In this document: one piece after another, positions 29,286-37,476 of the stretch
How the letters are laid out: each line of letters starts with the position of its first letter
How positions within the stretch are numbered: the stretch's first letter is position 1
Origin: Curtobacterium sp. MCLR17_007
GTDB lineage: Bacteria > Actinomycetota > Actinomycetes > Actinomycetales > Microbacteriaceae
Reading direction: 5' to 3'
DNA length: 64,000 nt
NCBI RefSeq assembly: GCF_003234655.2
Contig: NZ_CP126271.1
Span: 992,001-1,056,000, forward strand
Notes under the pieces: model-generated
Told to the model about the DNA's origin: nothing
Seen by the model: the letters and a program-made list of their open reading frames with translations, nothing else
The model's database searches: none
Translations under genes and position numbers: made by a program

Positions 29286-30580
29286 GTCACCTGCTCCGCC
29301 CGCGCCCACGGGATGTGCTCCGCGTTCGCCGCCAGCAGCAGGTCCGTGAGCTGCTCCGCCTTGTCGAGCTGACCGACGAGGGGGTGCGCCCACATCGCCC
29401 GGAGCACCCGGTCGCGGCCGCCGTGCACCGCTGCGTCGAGCGCCAGACGCTCGTACCCCGCCACGTGCGCGACGAGCCCGGCCATGTCCGGAGCGAGGGG
29501 TGCGACGGGGAGCGGGGTGATCGCCTGACGGGTCACGCGTGCCGGCACCTCGATGACGTGGTCGTCGGGCAGGAACGGGAAGGTGCCGTCGTTGCGCACG
29601 TTGAGCACCTGCACGTCGCCCCGGTCGCCGAGGATCGAGGACAGCACGTCGATCGCCGCCTCGGAGTAGTACGCCCCGCCGCGCTGCTCGAGCTCGACGG
29701 GCTTCGTGACGACGGACTCGTCGGCGTACTTCGCCAGCAGCGCCCGTTCGGTCGCCATCACGGCCTCGGCGCGGGTGGGCTCGTGGAGCTGCTCCTCGAG
29801 CACGACGTCGTGGGCGTAGAAGTAGCGCAGGTAGTACGAGGGGATCGCGTGCTGCAGCCGGATCAGGTCCTCGCCCATGTGCACGCTCTCGGCCATCCGG
29901 GCGAGTGCGCCGCCGTCCGGGCTGAGCAGCGTGTCGAGGACGTCGTGCGTGGACCCGTCGTCACCGGTCACGTGCACACCGCGCTCCCACGTCAGGTGGT
30001 TCAGCCCGACGTGGTCGAGTCGCACGTGGTCCGGGGCGACGCCGAACTCCTTCGCGAAGCGGCGCTGGAACCCGATCGCGACGTTGCAGAGCCCGACGGC
30101 GCGGTGACCCGCCTCGAGCAGCGCGCGGGTGACGATGCCGACCGGGTTGGTGAAGTCGACGATCCAGGCGTCCGGCTTGGCGTGCTTGCGGACGAGCTCG
30201 GCGTACTCGAGCACCACGGGGACGGTGCGGAGCGCCTTCGCGAACCCGCCGGGTCCCGTGGTCTCCTGCCCGATGCAGCAGGCCTCGTGCGGCCAGGTCT
30301 CGTCCTGCTGGCGTGCCGCCTGCCCGCCGATGCGGAGCTGGAACATCACCGCGTCGGCGTCGCTGACCCCGGCGACGACGTCGTCGGTCACGTGGACGGT
30401 GCCGGGGTGCCCGGCGTGCGCGAACATCCGCTTCGCCACGCCGCCGACGAGCTCACGACGGACGGGGTCGGGGTCGACGAGCCAGAGTTCGTCGATCGGG
30501 AGCTGGTCGCGGAGCCGGGCGAAGCCGTCCACGAGTTCTGGGGTGTAGGTGGAACCGCCACCGATGACCGTGAGTTTCAT
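29273..30580 (-). CDS. GH4 6-phospho-beta-glucosidase
   Basis: A 435-residue NAD- and Mn-dependent glycosidase that cleaves 6-phospho-glycosides by an oxidation/elimination route. Signature parts: VIGGGSTYTPELVDGF (NAD site), QLRIGGQAARQQDE, GQETTGPGGFAKALR, VDFTNPVGIVT, GLCNVAIGF (metal-site Cys near residue 169) and HVGLNHLTW (metal-site His near residue 199). GH4 substrates normally carry a 6-phosphate from a PTS, yet here the transporter is ABC, so the phosphate must come from the adjacent kinase. Start ATG 30580 lies 8 nt after the permease stop. Confidence 0.9.
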   Translation of the reverse strand: MKLTVIGGGSTYTPELVDGFARLRDQLPIDELWLVDPDPVRRELVGGVAKRMFAHAGHPGTVHVTDDVVAGVSDADAVMFQLRIGGQAARQQDETWPHEACCIGQETTGPGGFAKALRTVPVVLEYAELVRKHAKPDAWIVDFTNPVGIVTRALLEAGHRAVGLCNVAIGFQRRFAKEFGVAPDHVRLDHVGLNHLTWERGVHVTGDDGSTHDVLDTLLSPDGGALARMAESVHMGEDLIRLQHAIPSYYLRYFYAHDVVLEEQLHEPTRAEAVMATERALLAKYADESVVTKPVELEQRGGAYYSEAAIDVLSSILGDRGDVQVLNVRNDGTFPFLPDDHVIEVPARVTRQAITPLPVAPLAPDMAGLVAHVAGYERLALDAAVHGGRDRVLRAMWAHPLVGQLDKAEQLTDLLLAANAEHIPWARAEQVTWAR

Positions 30581-30588
30581 GCGTGGTG

Positions 30589-31482
30589 CTATCCCTTCAC
30601 GCCGGTGAGCGCGATGCCCTCGACGAATGCCTTCTGTGCGAAGAAGAAGATGACGACGACGGGGACCATCACGACGACGGTCATCGCCATCGTCATGGAC
30701 CAGTCGGTGCCGTGCTGCCCGCGGAACGTGGCGAGGCCGTACGCCACCGGCCAGGCGGCCTGGTTCTCGGACGCGTAGAGCAGCGGGCCGTAGTAGTCGT
30801 TCCACGAGTTGAAGAACATGAAGATCGCGGCGGACGCGATGCCCGGGCGGGCCATCGGCACCACGACGCGCATCAGCACGCCCCACTCGCTGCAACCGTC
30901 CATGCGGGCGGCGTCCCCGTACTCCTTCGGGATCGTCATGAAGAACTGGCGGAGCAGGAAGATGCTGAACGCGTCCCCGAGCAGGTTCGGCAGGATCAGC
31001 GGCCAGAGCGTGCCGGTCAGGTGCAGGTGCGACCACATCACGTAGACCGGCACGGCGGTGACCTGCGGGGGCAGGAGCATCGCGACGATGATCACGGTGA
31101 AGATGAGGTTCGCGCCCTTGAACCGGATCTGTGCCAGCGCGTACGCGGCGGGGACCGAGCTCAGCAGCATGAACGCGGTGGCGAGCACGGCGTACAGCGC
31201 CGAGTTGCCGAACCACTGCAGCAGCGGCACCTCGGTGAACACCCGGACGTAGTTCCCGAAGTCGAACGGCCTCGGGATGATCGACGCCGTCAGGGCCTGG
31301 TTGCTCGACATCATCGACGTCAGCACCACGAACACGATCGGCGCGAGGGTCAGGACCCCGATCGCGACGAGTGCCGCGTGCTCGGCGATCCACAGCAGCA
31401 GGCTGCGACGGGGCCCGCGCGCCGTGCCGGGTGCCGTGCCACGGGGAGCCCGGGCGAGCGGGGACTGGGAGACGGCGGTCAT
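30589..31482 (-). CDS. Carbohydrate ABC transporter permease (MalG-like)
   Basis: A 297-residue inner membrane protein with six hydrophobic segments and an EAA loop (KEYGDAARMDGCSEWGVLMRVVVPMARPG) that docks the ATPase. Together with the other permease it forms the channel for the binding protein of this operon. It overlaps the upstream permease by a single ATGA step. No ATPase gene is in the operon; actinobacterial sugar importers of this type commonly share MsiK, encoded elsewhere. Confidence 0.92.
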   Translation of the reverse strand: MTAVSQSPLARAPRGTAPGTARGPRRSLLLWIAEHAALVAIGVLTLAPIVFVVLTSMMSSNQALTASIIPRPFDFGNYVRVFTEVPLLQWFGNSALYAVLATAFMLLSSVPAAYALAQIRFKGANLIFTVIIVAMLLPPQVTAVPVYVMWSHLHLTGTLWPLILPNLLGDAFSIFLLRQFFMTIPKEYGDAARMDGCSEWGVLMRVVVPMARPGIASAAIFMFFNSWNDYYGPLLYASENQAAWPVAYGLATFRGQHGTDWSMTMAMTVVVMVPVVVIFFFAQKAFVEGIALTGVKG

Positions 31483-32522
31483 CAGGACTCCTCCGGCCGG
31501 AACACGCTGATCCGGCGCATCGTGAACACGAGCACGACCGCGGTGACGACGAACAGCACGACGGCCATCGCGGACGCGTAGCCGAACTGGAAGTTCGCGA
31601 ACCCGTGCTGGTACAGCAGCTCGGTGTAGGTCAGCAGCGACGTGCCCGGGTAGCCGAGCTCGGCAGCGGTACCGCCGCCGATCGTCGCCTTGCCGCTCGC
31701 GACACCCGAGGCCACCGCGGCCTCGGTGAAGTACTGCAGCGCGGCGATCACCCCCGTGACGGCGGCGAACCCGATCACCGGCGCGATCGTCGGCAGGGTG
31801 ATGTGCCGCACCTGCTGGACGCCGTTCGCCCCGTCGAGCGACGCGGCCTCGTACAGGTCACGCGGCACGTCGAGCAGCGACGCCAGGAAGATGATCATGA
31901 TGTCGCCCATCACCCAGACGCCCATGATCACCAGCGACGGCTTCGACCACGACGGGTCGTTGAACCACAGCGGTCCGTCGATCCCGAACAGCCGCAGGAC
32001 CTGGTTGACGGGTCCGGTGCCGGGGTTGAACAGGAACACGAACGCCACGACGCTCGCGACCGGCGGCACCAGCGCGGGCAGGTAGAACAGCGTGCGCCAG
32101 AGGCCCGTCGCGGTGCGGGCCCGCGACAGCAGCCCGGCGACCAGGAGCCCGCAGACGATGCGCACGGGCACCAGGATGACGACGAACCAGATCGTGTTGA
32201 GGACCGCCGGGCCGATCTGCGGGTCCTGGGTGAACAGGAACCGGTAGTTCAGCAGGCCGACGAACTGCGGCTCCTGCAGCTGGTTGTAGCGCGTGAACGA
32301 GTAGAAGACGCTCGCCACCAGCGGGTAGGCGAAGAAGACGACCAGGCCCAGCAGGGCCGGTGCGAGCATCGTCAGCGCGACCAGACGGCGGCGGGACTCG
32401 GCGGACCGCGGCCGGCGTGCCGGAGCCGTGGGGGGCAGTGGACCCGACCCGCTCGGACCCGCGGGGCGGGAGGCCCGGGTGGGCCGTGCCTCCCGTCCGG
32501 CGGTCTTCGTCGTGGCGCTCAT
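31482..32522 (-). CDS. Sugar ABC transporter permease (MalF-like)
   Basis: A 346-residue permease. Residues 1-45 are a disordered, Pro/Arg-rich cytosolic extension (TAGREARPTRASRPAGPS) whose DNA carries a CGGGAGGC...GCCTCCCG palindrome (32467-32495). Then come six helices beginning LTMLAPALLGLVVFFAYPLVA and an EAA loop DLYEAASLDGANGVQQVRHITLPTIAP. ATG overlaps the stop of the binding-protein gene. Confidence 0.92.
   Translation of the reverse strand: MSATTKTAGREARPTRASRPAGPSGSGPLPPTAPARRPRSAESRRRLVALTMLAPALLGLVVFFAYPLVASVFYSFTRYNQLQEPQFVGLLNYRFLFTQDPQIGPAVLNTIWFVVILVPVRIVCGLLVAGLLSRARTATGLWRTLFYLPALVPPVASVVAFVFLFNPGTGPVNQVLRLFGIDGPLWFNDPSWSKPSLVIMGVWVMGDIMIIFLASLLDVPRDLYEAASLDGANGVQQVRHITLPTIAPVIGFAAVTGVIAALQYFTEAAVASGVASGKATIGGGTAAELGYPGTSLLTYTELLYQHGFANFQFGYASAMAVVLFVVTAVVLVFTMRRISVFRPEES
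32467..32495. repeat. CGGGAGGC...GCCTCCCG palindrome inside the permease N-terminus
   Basis: 8-bp arms 32467-32474 and 32488-32495 in coding DNA for a disordered extension. Member of the dispersed GGGAGGCCCGG family. Confidence 0.6.
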
Positions 32523-33862
32523 CACGGACCTGCCAGCTGGTTCGCGTTGTCGATGTCCGAGTCCAGCTTCTTGAGCTTGGCGTCGAGGTCGCCGCCGTTC
32601 TCCTGGTACGCCTGCCAGAACTTCGTGAAGGTGCCGATGTAGGCGGCGCCGTCCGCGGTGGCGGGCGAGGTGATCGTCTTGGCGTTGCCCGCGACGTCGA
32701 CGAAGGTCTTGTAGTTCTCGTCGACCTCGAGCTTCGGGGACTGCAGCGCGGAGGTGATCGTCGGGATGTTCTTCAGCCCGTTGCCCATCGTGACCTGCGC
32801 GTCGGTGTTCGTCGACAGGTACTTGAGCAGCGCCCAGGCGAGCTCCGGGTTCTTCGAGCCCTTCGCGATGCCGGCGACGTTGCCCGCGATGTAGGTCGAG
32901 CCGTAGTTGCCGAGGCCGTCCAGCACCGGGGTCGGCGCGGTGCCGTAGTCCAGGTCCGGCTTCTGGTCCTTGATGAAGGCGGTGCGGTACTCGCCGTCGA
33001 TCTGCATCGCGACCTGACCGGTCTGGAACGCGTTGTCGGCGGCGAACTCCTGGCCGAGCCCGGACGTGAACGTCTTCAGCTTGTCGTAGCCGATCGCGTC
33101 GACGAAGCCCTTCTGCCACTGGATGAGCTTCTTCCAGCCGGCGGAGGTGCCGATCTCGCTGTTGCCCTTGCTGTCGAGCCAGGTGCCGTTGATCATCGGC
33201 GCGAAGTGCTCGGGGGAGTTCTCGTAGAAGTCGATGAGCGGGTTGAAGCCGAGCTGCTTGATCGACCCGTCGGCGTTGTACGTCGTCATCTTCAGGCCGT
33301 CGGCCTTGAGCTCGTCGAGGGTCTTCGGCGGGGTCGTGATGCCGGCCGCTGCGAACGCCTGCTTGTTGTACATCAGCGCGCTGACGTCGGCGAGTGCCGG
33401 CAGCGTGCACCGGGTGCCCTTGTAGGCGGTGTAGCCCTGCACGGCCTTCGGGATGTCCGAGAGGTCCACCTTGTCCCGCTTGATGTACGGGGAGAGGTCA
33501 CGGAACGCGCCCGACGAGCAGAAGCTGCCGACGATCGCCGTCGAGTACGACAGCCCCACGTCGATGCTCTGGCCCGACGAGATCGCCTTCTGCAGCTTCT
33601 CGTCGTCCTGCCCGGCGTGGATGTCGACCGTCACGCCGGGGTTGGCCTTCTCGAACCCGGCGACGGCGCTCTTCACGACGCCGGCCTCGCGGCCCGTGAA
33701 GAAGTGCCACAGCGAGACCGTGCCCTTCAGGTCCTTCGGTGCGGTCTTGTCGATCGACGACGCGCTGCTGCCGGAGCTGCAGCCGGCGACGACGAGGGCG
33801 CCCGTGGTGGCGATGGCGGCGGCGGTGATGATCCGCCGGAGGTGCTGCCGGGGGTGTGACAT
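32522..33862 (-). CDS. Extracellular sugar-binding lipoprotein
   Basis: A 446-residue lipoprotein: basic start (HPRQHLRRI), hydrophobic core and lipobox LVVAGC with the lipidated Cys at about residue 28. The remainder is a type-1 solute-binding protein (LWHFFTGREAGVVKSAVAGFEKANPGVTV near the start). It captures the sugar and delivers it to the two permeases encoded downstream. A 165-nt spacer with GGTGCTGGCGGTGGTGCTGGC-like direct repeats (33990-34030) separates it from the ROK regulator. The ligand is probably a beta-glucoside or amino-sugar disaccharide, given the GH4 enzyme and kinase. Confidence 0.92.
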   Translation of the reverse strand: MSHPRQHLRRIITAAAIATTGALVVAGCSSGSSASSIDKTAPKDLKGTVSLWHFFTGREAGVVKSAVAGFEKANPGVTVDIHAGQDDEKLQKAISSGQSIDVGLSYSTAIVGSFCSSGAFRDLSPYIKRDKVDLSDIPKAVQGYTAYKGTRCTLPALADVSALMYNKQAFAAAGITTPPKTLDELKADGLKMTTYNADGSIKQLGFNPLIDFYENSPEHFAPMINGTWLDSKGNSEIGTSAGWKKLIQWQKGFVDAIGYDKLKTFTSGLGQEFAADNAFQTGQVAMQIDGEYRTAFIKDQKPDLDYGTAPTPVLDGLGNYGSTYIAGNVAGIAKGSKNPELAWALLKYLSTNTDAQVTMGNGLKNIPTITSALQSPKLEVDENYKTFVDVAGNAKTITSPATADGAAYIGTFTKFWQAYQENGGDLDAKLKKLDSDIDNANQLAGP

Positions 33863-34027
33863 GCGGTACTCGCTCTCTGGTCTCGCTCCGAGGGCGTCCG
33901 CGCCGGCCGACGGCCGGTCTGCGGGCGCACCGGAGAGCCCTCGGACAGGGCTGGGGTGGTGCCTCGAGTGGTGCGGGTGGGTGGAGCTGGCGACGGTGCT
34001 GGCGGTGGTGCTGGCAGTGGTGCTGGC

Positions 34028-35269
34028 TCAGGCGTGCTGCGCGGGGTCGGACTCGGTCGCGTCGTCACTGATGCGGTCGAGCCGGCCCGCGAGCGCGGTG
34101 CGCACGACGTCGATGAGGACGTGGCGTGCGCCGTGCAGGACGGGGGTGTCGGGGACGCCGGGCGCCACCACGGCGGTGGACCAGCGCGAGCGGGTCCGGA
34201 GCCAGGCGGTCACGGCGGCGGCCAGGGCGGGACCGCCCGCGATGCCCGTCGGGCCGTGCAGCACGACCGTCTCGGGATCGGCGACGGCGAGGACGGGGAG
34301 CACGTTGTGCCCGACGCGCTCGCCGAGGGCGGTCGTGAAGGGGTGCTGCTCGGAGAGCCCGGGCAGCTGCGGGAGCACCTGGCGCCAGTCGGCAGCGCTG
34401 CCGTCCGGAGCCGTGATCCCGTGGTCGGCGGCGAGTCGGGTGATCGCGGACTCGGAGATGAGGTCCGCGACGATCGTCGCCGTCGGGTCGAGGGGGAGCG
34501 CGTCGGCGGGCACGCTCAGGTAGCCGATCTCACCTGCGGCGCCCGAGGCCCCCGCGTGCAGGCGGCCGTCGAGGTCGAGTGCCATGCCGAGGCCCTCCGC
34601 CATCCACAGCACCGCGAACGAGCTCGGCGCGCGGCCGGCGCCCATGGCCCGTTCGGCGATGGCGGCGAGGTTGGCGTCGTTCTCGACGACGACCTGCACG
34701 CCGAGGGCACGTGACAGCGTGGCGGCGACCTGGTCCCGCGGCCATCCGGGCAGGCCGTCGGTGAAGATCAGGGTGTCGGTGGCGTGGTCGACGCTGGCCT
34801 GCACCCCGACGGCGACCGCGGTCACCAGGTCCGGGTCGACACCGGCGGCCGCGGCGGCGCGGCTGACGGCGGCGGCGACGATGTCCTCGCCCGGCGCGCG
34901 CATCTCGTCCACGTCCATCCGGTGCTCGGCGACGGGGTAGCTCCGGCCCGTGGCGTCCACCACGGTCGAGCGGACGTCGACGAGCTGCACGTCCACGGCG
35001 ACGGCGAGGTCGCGGTCGGTGATCGCCTCGTAGACCAGGGCGCTCGGACCGCGGCGGCCGGCCTGCGTGTCGGTGCCGGCGTCGCGCAGCAGCCCGGCTG
35101 CCTCGAGCCGACGGATGATCTCGGCGGCGGTCGGCTTGCTCAGGCCGGTGCGCTGCGCGATCTCGTTCCGGGTCATCGGACCGTGGTCGAGCAGCAGTCC
35201 GAGGGCCGCGCGGTCGTTCAGGACGCGCAACAGCCCGGGCTGTCCCGGGGTGCGTCCGCGTGTGGTCAT
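34028..35269 (-). CDS. ROK family transcriptional regulator
   Basis: A 413-residue repressor with an N-terminal winged helix (MTRNEIAQRTGLSKPTAAEIIRRLEAAGLL) and a C-terminal ROK sugar-kinase-like domain (AVAVDVQLVDVRSTVVDATGR; VVENDANLAAIAERAMGAG; GASGAAGEIGYLSV). The usual zinc-binding cysteine motif of ROK kinases (CxCGxxGC) is not evident, consistent with a regulator. It heads the sugar operon and probably represses it until a sugar or sugar phosphate binds. The ATG at 35269 (MTTRGRT) is chosen over a start seven codons upstream. Confidence 0.9.
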   Translation of the reverse strand: MTTRGRTPGQPGLLRVLNDRAALGLLLDHGPMTRNEIAQRTGLSKPTAAEIIRRLEAAGLLRDAGTDTQAGRRGPSALVYEAITDRDLAVAVDVQLVDVRSTVVDATGRSYPVAEHRMDVDEMRAPGEDIVAAAVSRAAAAAGVDPDLVTAVAVGVQASVDHATDTLIFTDGLPGWPRDQVAATLSRALGVQVVVENDANLAAIAERAMGAGRAPSSFAVLWMAEGLGMALDLDGRLHAGASGAAGEIGYLSVPADALPLDPTATIVADLISESAITRLAADHGITAPDGSAADWRQVLPQLPGLSEQHPFTTALGERVGHNVLPVLAVADPETVVLHGPTGIAGGPALAAAVTAWLRTRSRWSTAVVAPGVPDTPVLHGARHVLIDVVRTALAGRLDRISDDATESDPAQHA

Positions 35270-35294
35270 GTCGAGGACAGTAACGGACAACCTT

Positions 35295-35316
35295 CTTTAC
35301 TGAAAGGTTTGTTTAC
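35295..35316. promoter_or_regulatory. Putative ROK operator
   Basis: CTTTACTGAAAG (35295-35306) is a CTTT/AAAG palindrome, and TTTAC recurs at 35312, 16 nt after the first. This AT-rich patch in GC-rich DNA, 26 nt upstream of the ROK start, is a good autoregulatory site. Confidence 0.45.
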
Positions 35317-35466
35317 GAATCTGCAACATGCGTTCTGTTCCGCGAAACACGGCCGTCCTCGTCCCGCGGTGCCGACTGGATCGACACGGGGTTGGACGCG
35401 TGTCGGCTCGTCCGTCCGGAGTGGGTGGTGTCGGCCGGTCGATGTCGTCCGGAGCCGGGTCGACAC

Positions 35467-35472
35467 TACGCT
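35467..35472 (+). promoter_or_regulatory. -10 element, leaderless DUF3097 gene
   Basis: TACGCT ends 7 nt before the GTG at 35480; an earlier in-frame GTG at 35474 is too close to it to be the leaderless start. Confidence 0.45.
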
Positions 35473-35479
35473 CGTGCGG

Positions 35480-36409
35480 GTGGACGAGGACCGGTACGGC
35501 AACGACGTGCTCTCGGGCGACTGGCGCTCGAAGGGCGTGCGGAAGGTGCGGCAGGTGCCGCTCGAGCGGGACATGGTGCTCGAGGACCCGGCGTCCGGCT
35601 GGGCCGGCGCAGTCGTCGGGCTCGAGGCGGGGAACATCTCGCTCGAGGACTGGAAGGGCCGCACCCGGGCGTTCCCCTTCGACGGGCAGTTCCTGCTCGA
35701 GGGCGAGCTCGTCACGCTGGGACGGCCGCAGGCGCCGGTCGGGCGGTCTGCCGCCGCCGCACCCCCGGCTCGCGCCGGATCGGACGGGAGGCCCGGTGCG
35801 GGTCCGGCTGTGCGGCACGCCTCCGACGGTGGTCGGCTGCGCACCGCGTCCGGGTCCTTCGCGGTCGAGTCGCAGCGCGCGCGGGTCGCCCTGCCCTCGC
35901 GGATCATGGTCGAGGGCAAGCACGACGCCGAACTCGTGGAGAAGGTCTGGGGAGCGGACCTGCGGGTCGAGGGCGTCGTCGTCGAGGAGCTCTCCGGCGT
36001 GGACAACCTCGCTGCCGTTCTGGACGACTTCCGCCCGTCACGTGATCGTCGGGTCGGGGTGCTCGTCGACCACCTGGTGCCCGGGTCCAAGGAGTCCCGC
36101 TTCGCGTCCGCCGTCATGCAGGGCACGTGGGGCGCGCACGTGCTGGTCGTGGGGCACCCGTTCGTCGACGTCTGGCAGTCGGTCAAGCCCGAGCGCGTCG
36201 GACTGCGCGCCTGGCCGACGATCCCACGGTCGATCGAGTGGAAGGCCGGCATCTGCGCCGCGCTCGGATGGCCGCACGCCGAGCAGGCCGACATCGCCCG
36301 CGCCTGGCAGCGGATCCTGGGGCAGGTCCGGACGTTCGCCGACCTCGAGCCGCAGCTGCTCGGCCGGGTCGAGGAGCTCATCGACTTCGTCACCGAGCCG
36401 ACCGCGTAG
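35480..36409 (+). CDS. DUF3097 protein with TOPRIM-like region
   Basis: A 309-residue protein. Residues 1-80 form a conserved N-terminal block (VRKVRQVPLERDMVLEDPASG; GNISLEDWKGRTRAFPFDG). A low-complexity linker of about 50 residues follows, whose DNA holds a GACGGGAGGCCCGG word (35783). The C-terminal half opens IMVEGKHDAELVEKVWG and later GVLVDHLVPGSKES, which resembles the E...D layout of TOPRIM domains such as RNase M5. DUF3097 has no assigned function; a nucleic-acid role is my inference. It is a single gene, divergent from the ROK regulator. Confidence 0.78.
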   Translation: MDEDRYGNDVLSGDWRSKGVRKVRQVPLERDMVLEDPASGWAGAVVGLEAGNISLEDWKGRTRAFPFDGQFLLEGELVTLGRPQAPVGRSAAAAPPARAGSDGRPGAGPAVRHASDGGRLRTASGSFAVESQRARVALPSRIMVEGKHDAELVEKVWGADLRVEGVVVEELSGVDNLAAVLDDFRPSRDRRVGVLVDHLVPGSKESRFASAVMQGTWGAHVLVVGHPFVDVWQSVKPERVGLRAWPTIPRSIEWKAGICAALGWPHAEQADIARAWQRILGQVRTFADLEPQLLGRVEELIDFVTEPTA

Positions 36410-36453
36410 CGCGGGGTCGTGCGGACCCTCGCCCGCACCGTGCTCGACGGTGT

Positions 36454-36496
36454 GGTGCGGAGTTGGTCGTTCCGTGCCCGGGATCAGCCTCGCACC
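36454..36496. repeat. Degenerate GTGCGAGGTT palindrome
   Basis: GGTGCGGAGTTG (36454) and CAGCCTCGCACC (36485-36496) are imperfect inverted arms. Further GTGCGG and GGCACGGGC words lie in the same 198-nt spacer, which has no gene. Confidence 0.45.
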
Positions 36497-36595
36497 GGGC
36501 GGGCAGCGTGGCACGGGCAACGACGTCCGCACGGTGCTCGGTGGTGGATCGAGGACCGGGCGGCCGTGGCGGGGGTGATCCGGGCCTCCTGTCCG

Positions 36596-36601
36596 TATCG
36601 T
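36596..36601 (+). promoter_or_regulatory. -10 element, leaderless gene at 36608
   Basis: TATCGT ends 6 nt before the ATG, arguing against a longer start at 36419. Confidence 0.5.
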
Positions 36602-36607
36602 TGGACC

Positions 36608-37258
36608 ATGGACGGCATCGACGGGCGCGTGCGGAACGCCGTCGACCTGTGGCTGCGGTGGTTGCCGCGGTGGCAGATCGGGACCGCTCGACCGCGCACG
36701 CGGATCTGCCGGAAGTGCACCGGGTCGCCGATCGCCAGTGCCGCGGGCTTCGGTCCGGACGTGCCGCACCCCGTGCAGCACGCGCTGATCGGTCGGATGT
36801 CGACGATCATCGACGACGCCGTGGACGACTACACCGCCAAGAACCTGCCGCTGCTGCACCGCGAGCTCGAGCGCGCCGATGCCCGCAAGCGGCACGCGGG
36901 GTACCAGCCGGCCGAGGGGCTGTCGCCCGAGTTCCAGGGGCTCGACGTCGACCCGCAGCCGCAGGACGGGGCGCCGTTCCTGTTCACCCTCGAGGGGCTC
37001 GCCGGCACCGGGGCGTCGTCGGACACCGCGCCGCGCGAGCCGTTGTCGGACGAGGCGAAGGCCGCACTGCGGCACGAGATCGAGCTGTCGGACGAGTGCG
37101 CCCGGTCGACCGGCACGGCGGTGTGCCTGGCGCTGATCGACCATCGAGCACGCATCGCCGAGGCCGTGGAGCGGCTCGTCGAGCCGCAGATCGAGGCGCT
37201 CGTGTCGGACATGTTCCGCGGGCTCGACGGCGACGGGGCGCGCGGCGGGTTGTTCTGA
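36608..37258 (+). CDS. Conserved hypothetical protein, CxxC motif
   Basis: A 216-residue protein starting MDGIDGRVRNAVDLWLRWLP. It has CRKC near residue 38 (possible metal or redox pair), a mostly helical acidic middle (MSTIIDDAVDDYTAKNLPLL) and GTAVCLALIDHRARIAEAVERL near the end. There is no signal peptide or clear transmembrane helix. I do not recognise the family. It is flanked on both sides by GTGCGAGGTT-type palindromes and seems to be transcribed alone. Confidence 0.6.
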   Translation: MDGIDGRVRNAVDLWLRWLPRWQIGTARPRTRICRKCTGSPIASAAGFGPDVPHPVQHALIGRMSTIIDDAVDDYTAKNLPLLHRELERADARKRHAGYQPAEGLSPEFQGLDVDPQPQDGAPFLFTLEGLAGTGASSDTAPREPLSDEAKAALRHEIELSDECARSTGTAVCLALIDHRARIAEAVERLVEPQIEALVSDMFRGLDGDGARGGLF

Positions 37259-37332
37259 GGGCGGTGCGTTGCGCACGGTTGCGTGTTCGCGCACGGTGCT
37301 GCGTGGTCGCACGGTGCTGCGTCTGCCACTCC

Positions 37333-37410
37333 GTGCGAGGTTGATCGCCTGGTGCGGGGACGGTTCCTCGCACCACGCGATCGTGGCGGCACGGGGAACG
37401 AACCTCGCAC
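37333..37410. repeat. Nested GTGCGAGGTT palindrome
   Basis: Outer arms GTGCGAGGTT (37333-37342) and AACCTCGCAC (37401-37410) enclose an inner 13-bp hairpin (GATCGCCTGGTGC 37343-37355 with 37370-37382, one mismatch). It fills the spacer between two convergent genes (37259-37476), which has no other feature apart from GCGCACGG repeats at its left end. Confidence 0.7.
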
Positions 37411-37476
37411 CGTGCTCGTCCCGGCGAAGCCCGCACGAGCCGGACAAGTGCGCACCGTGCGCCCCGCAGCGCTGCG

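Noticed and set aside
34784..35479. Long upstream extension of the DUF3097 reading frame
   Set aside because: The extension runs antisense to the ROK gene and across its operator; the leaderless -10 fixes the start near 35480.
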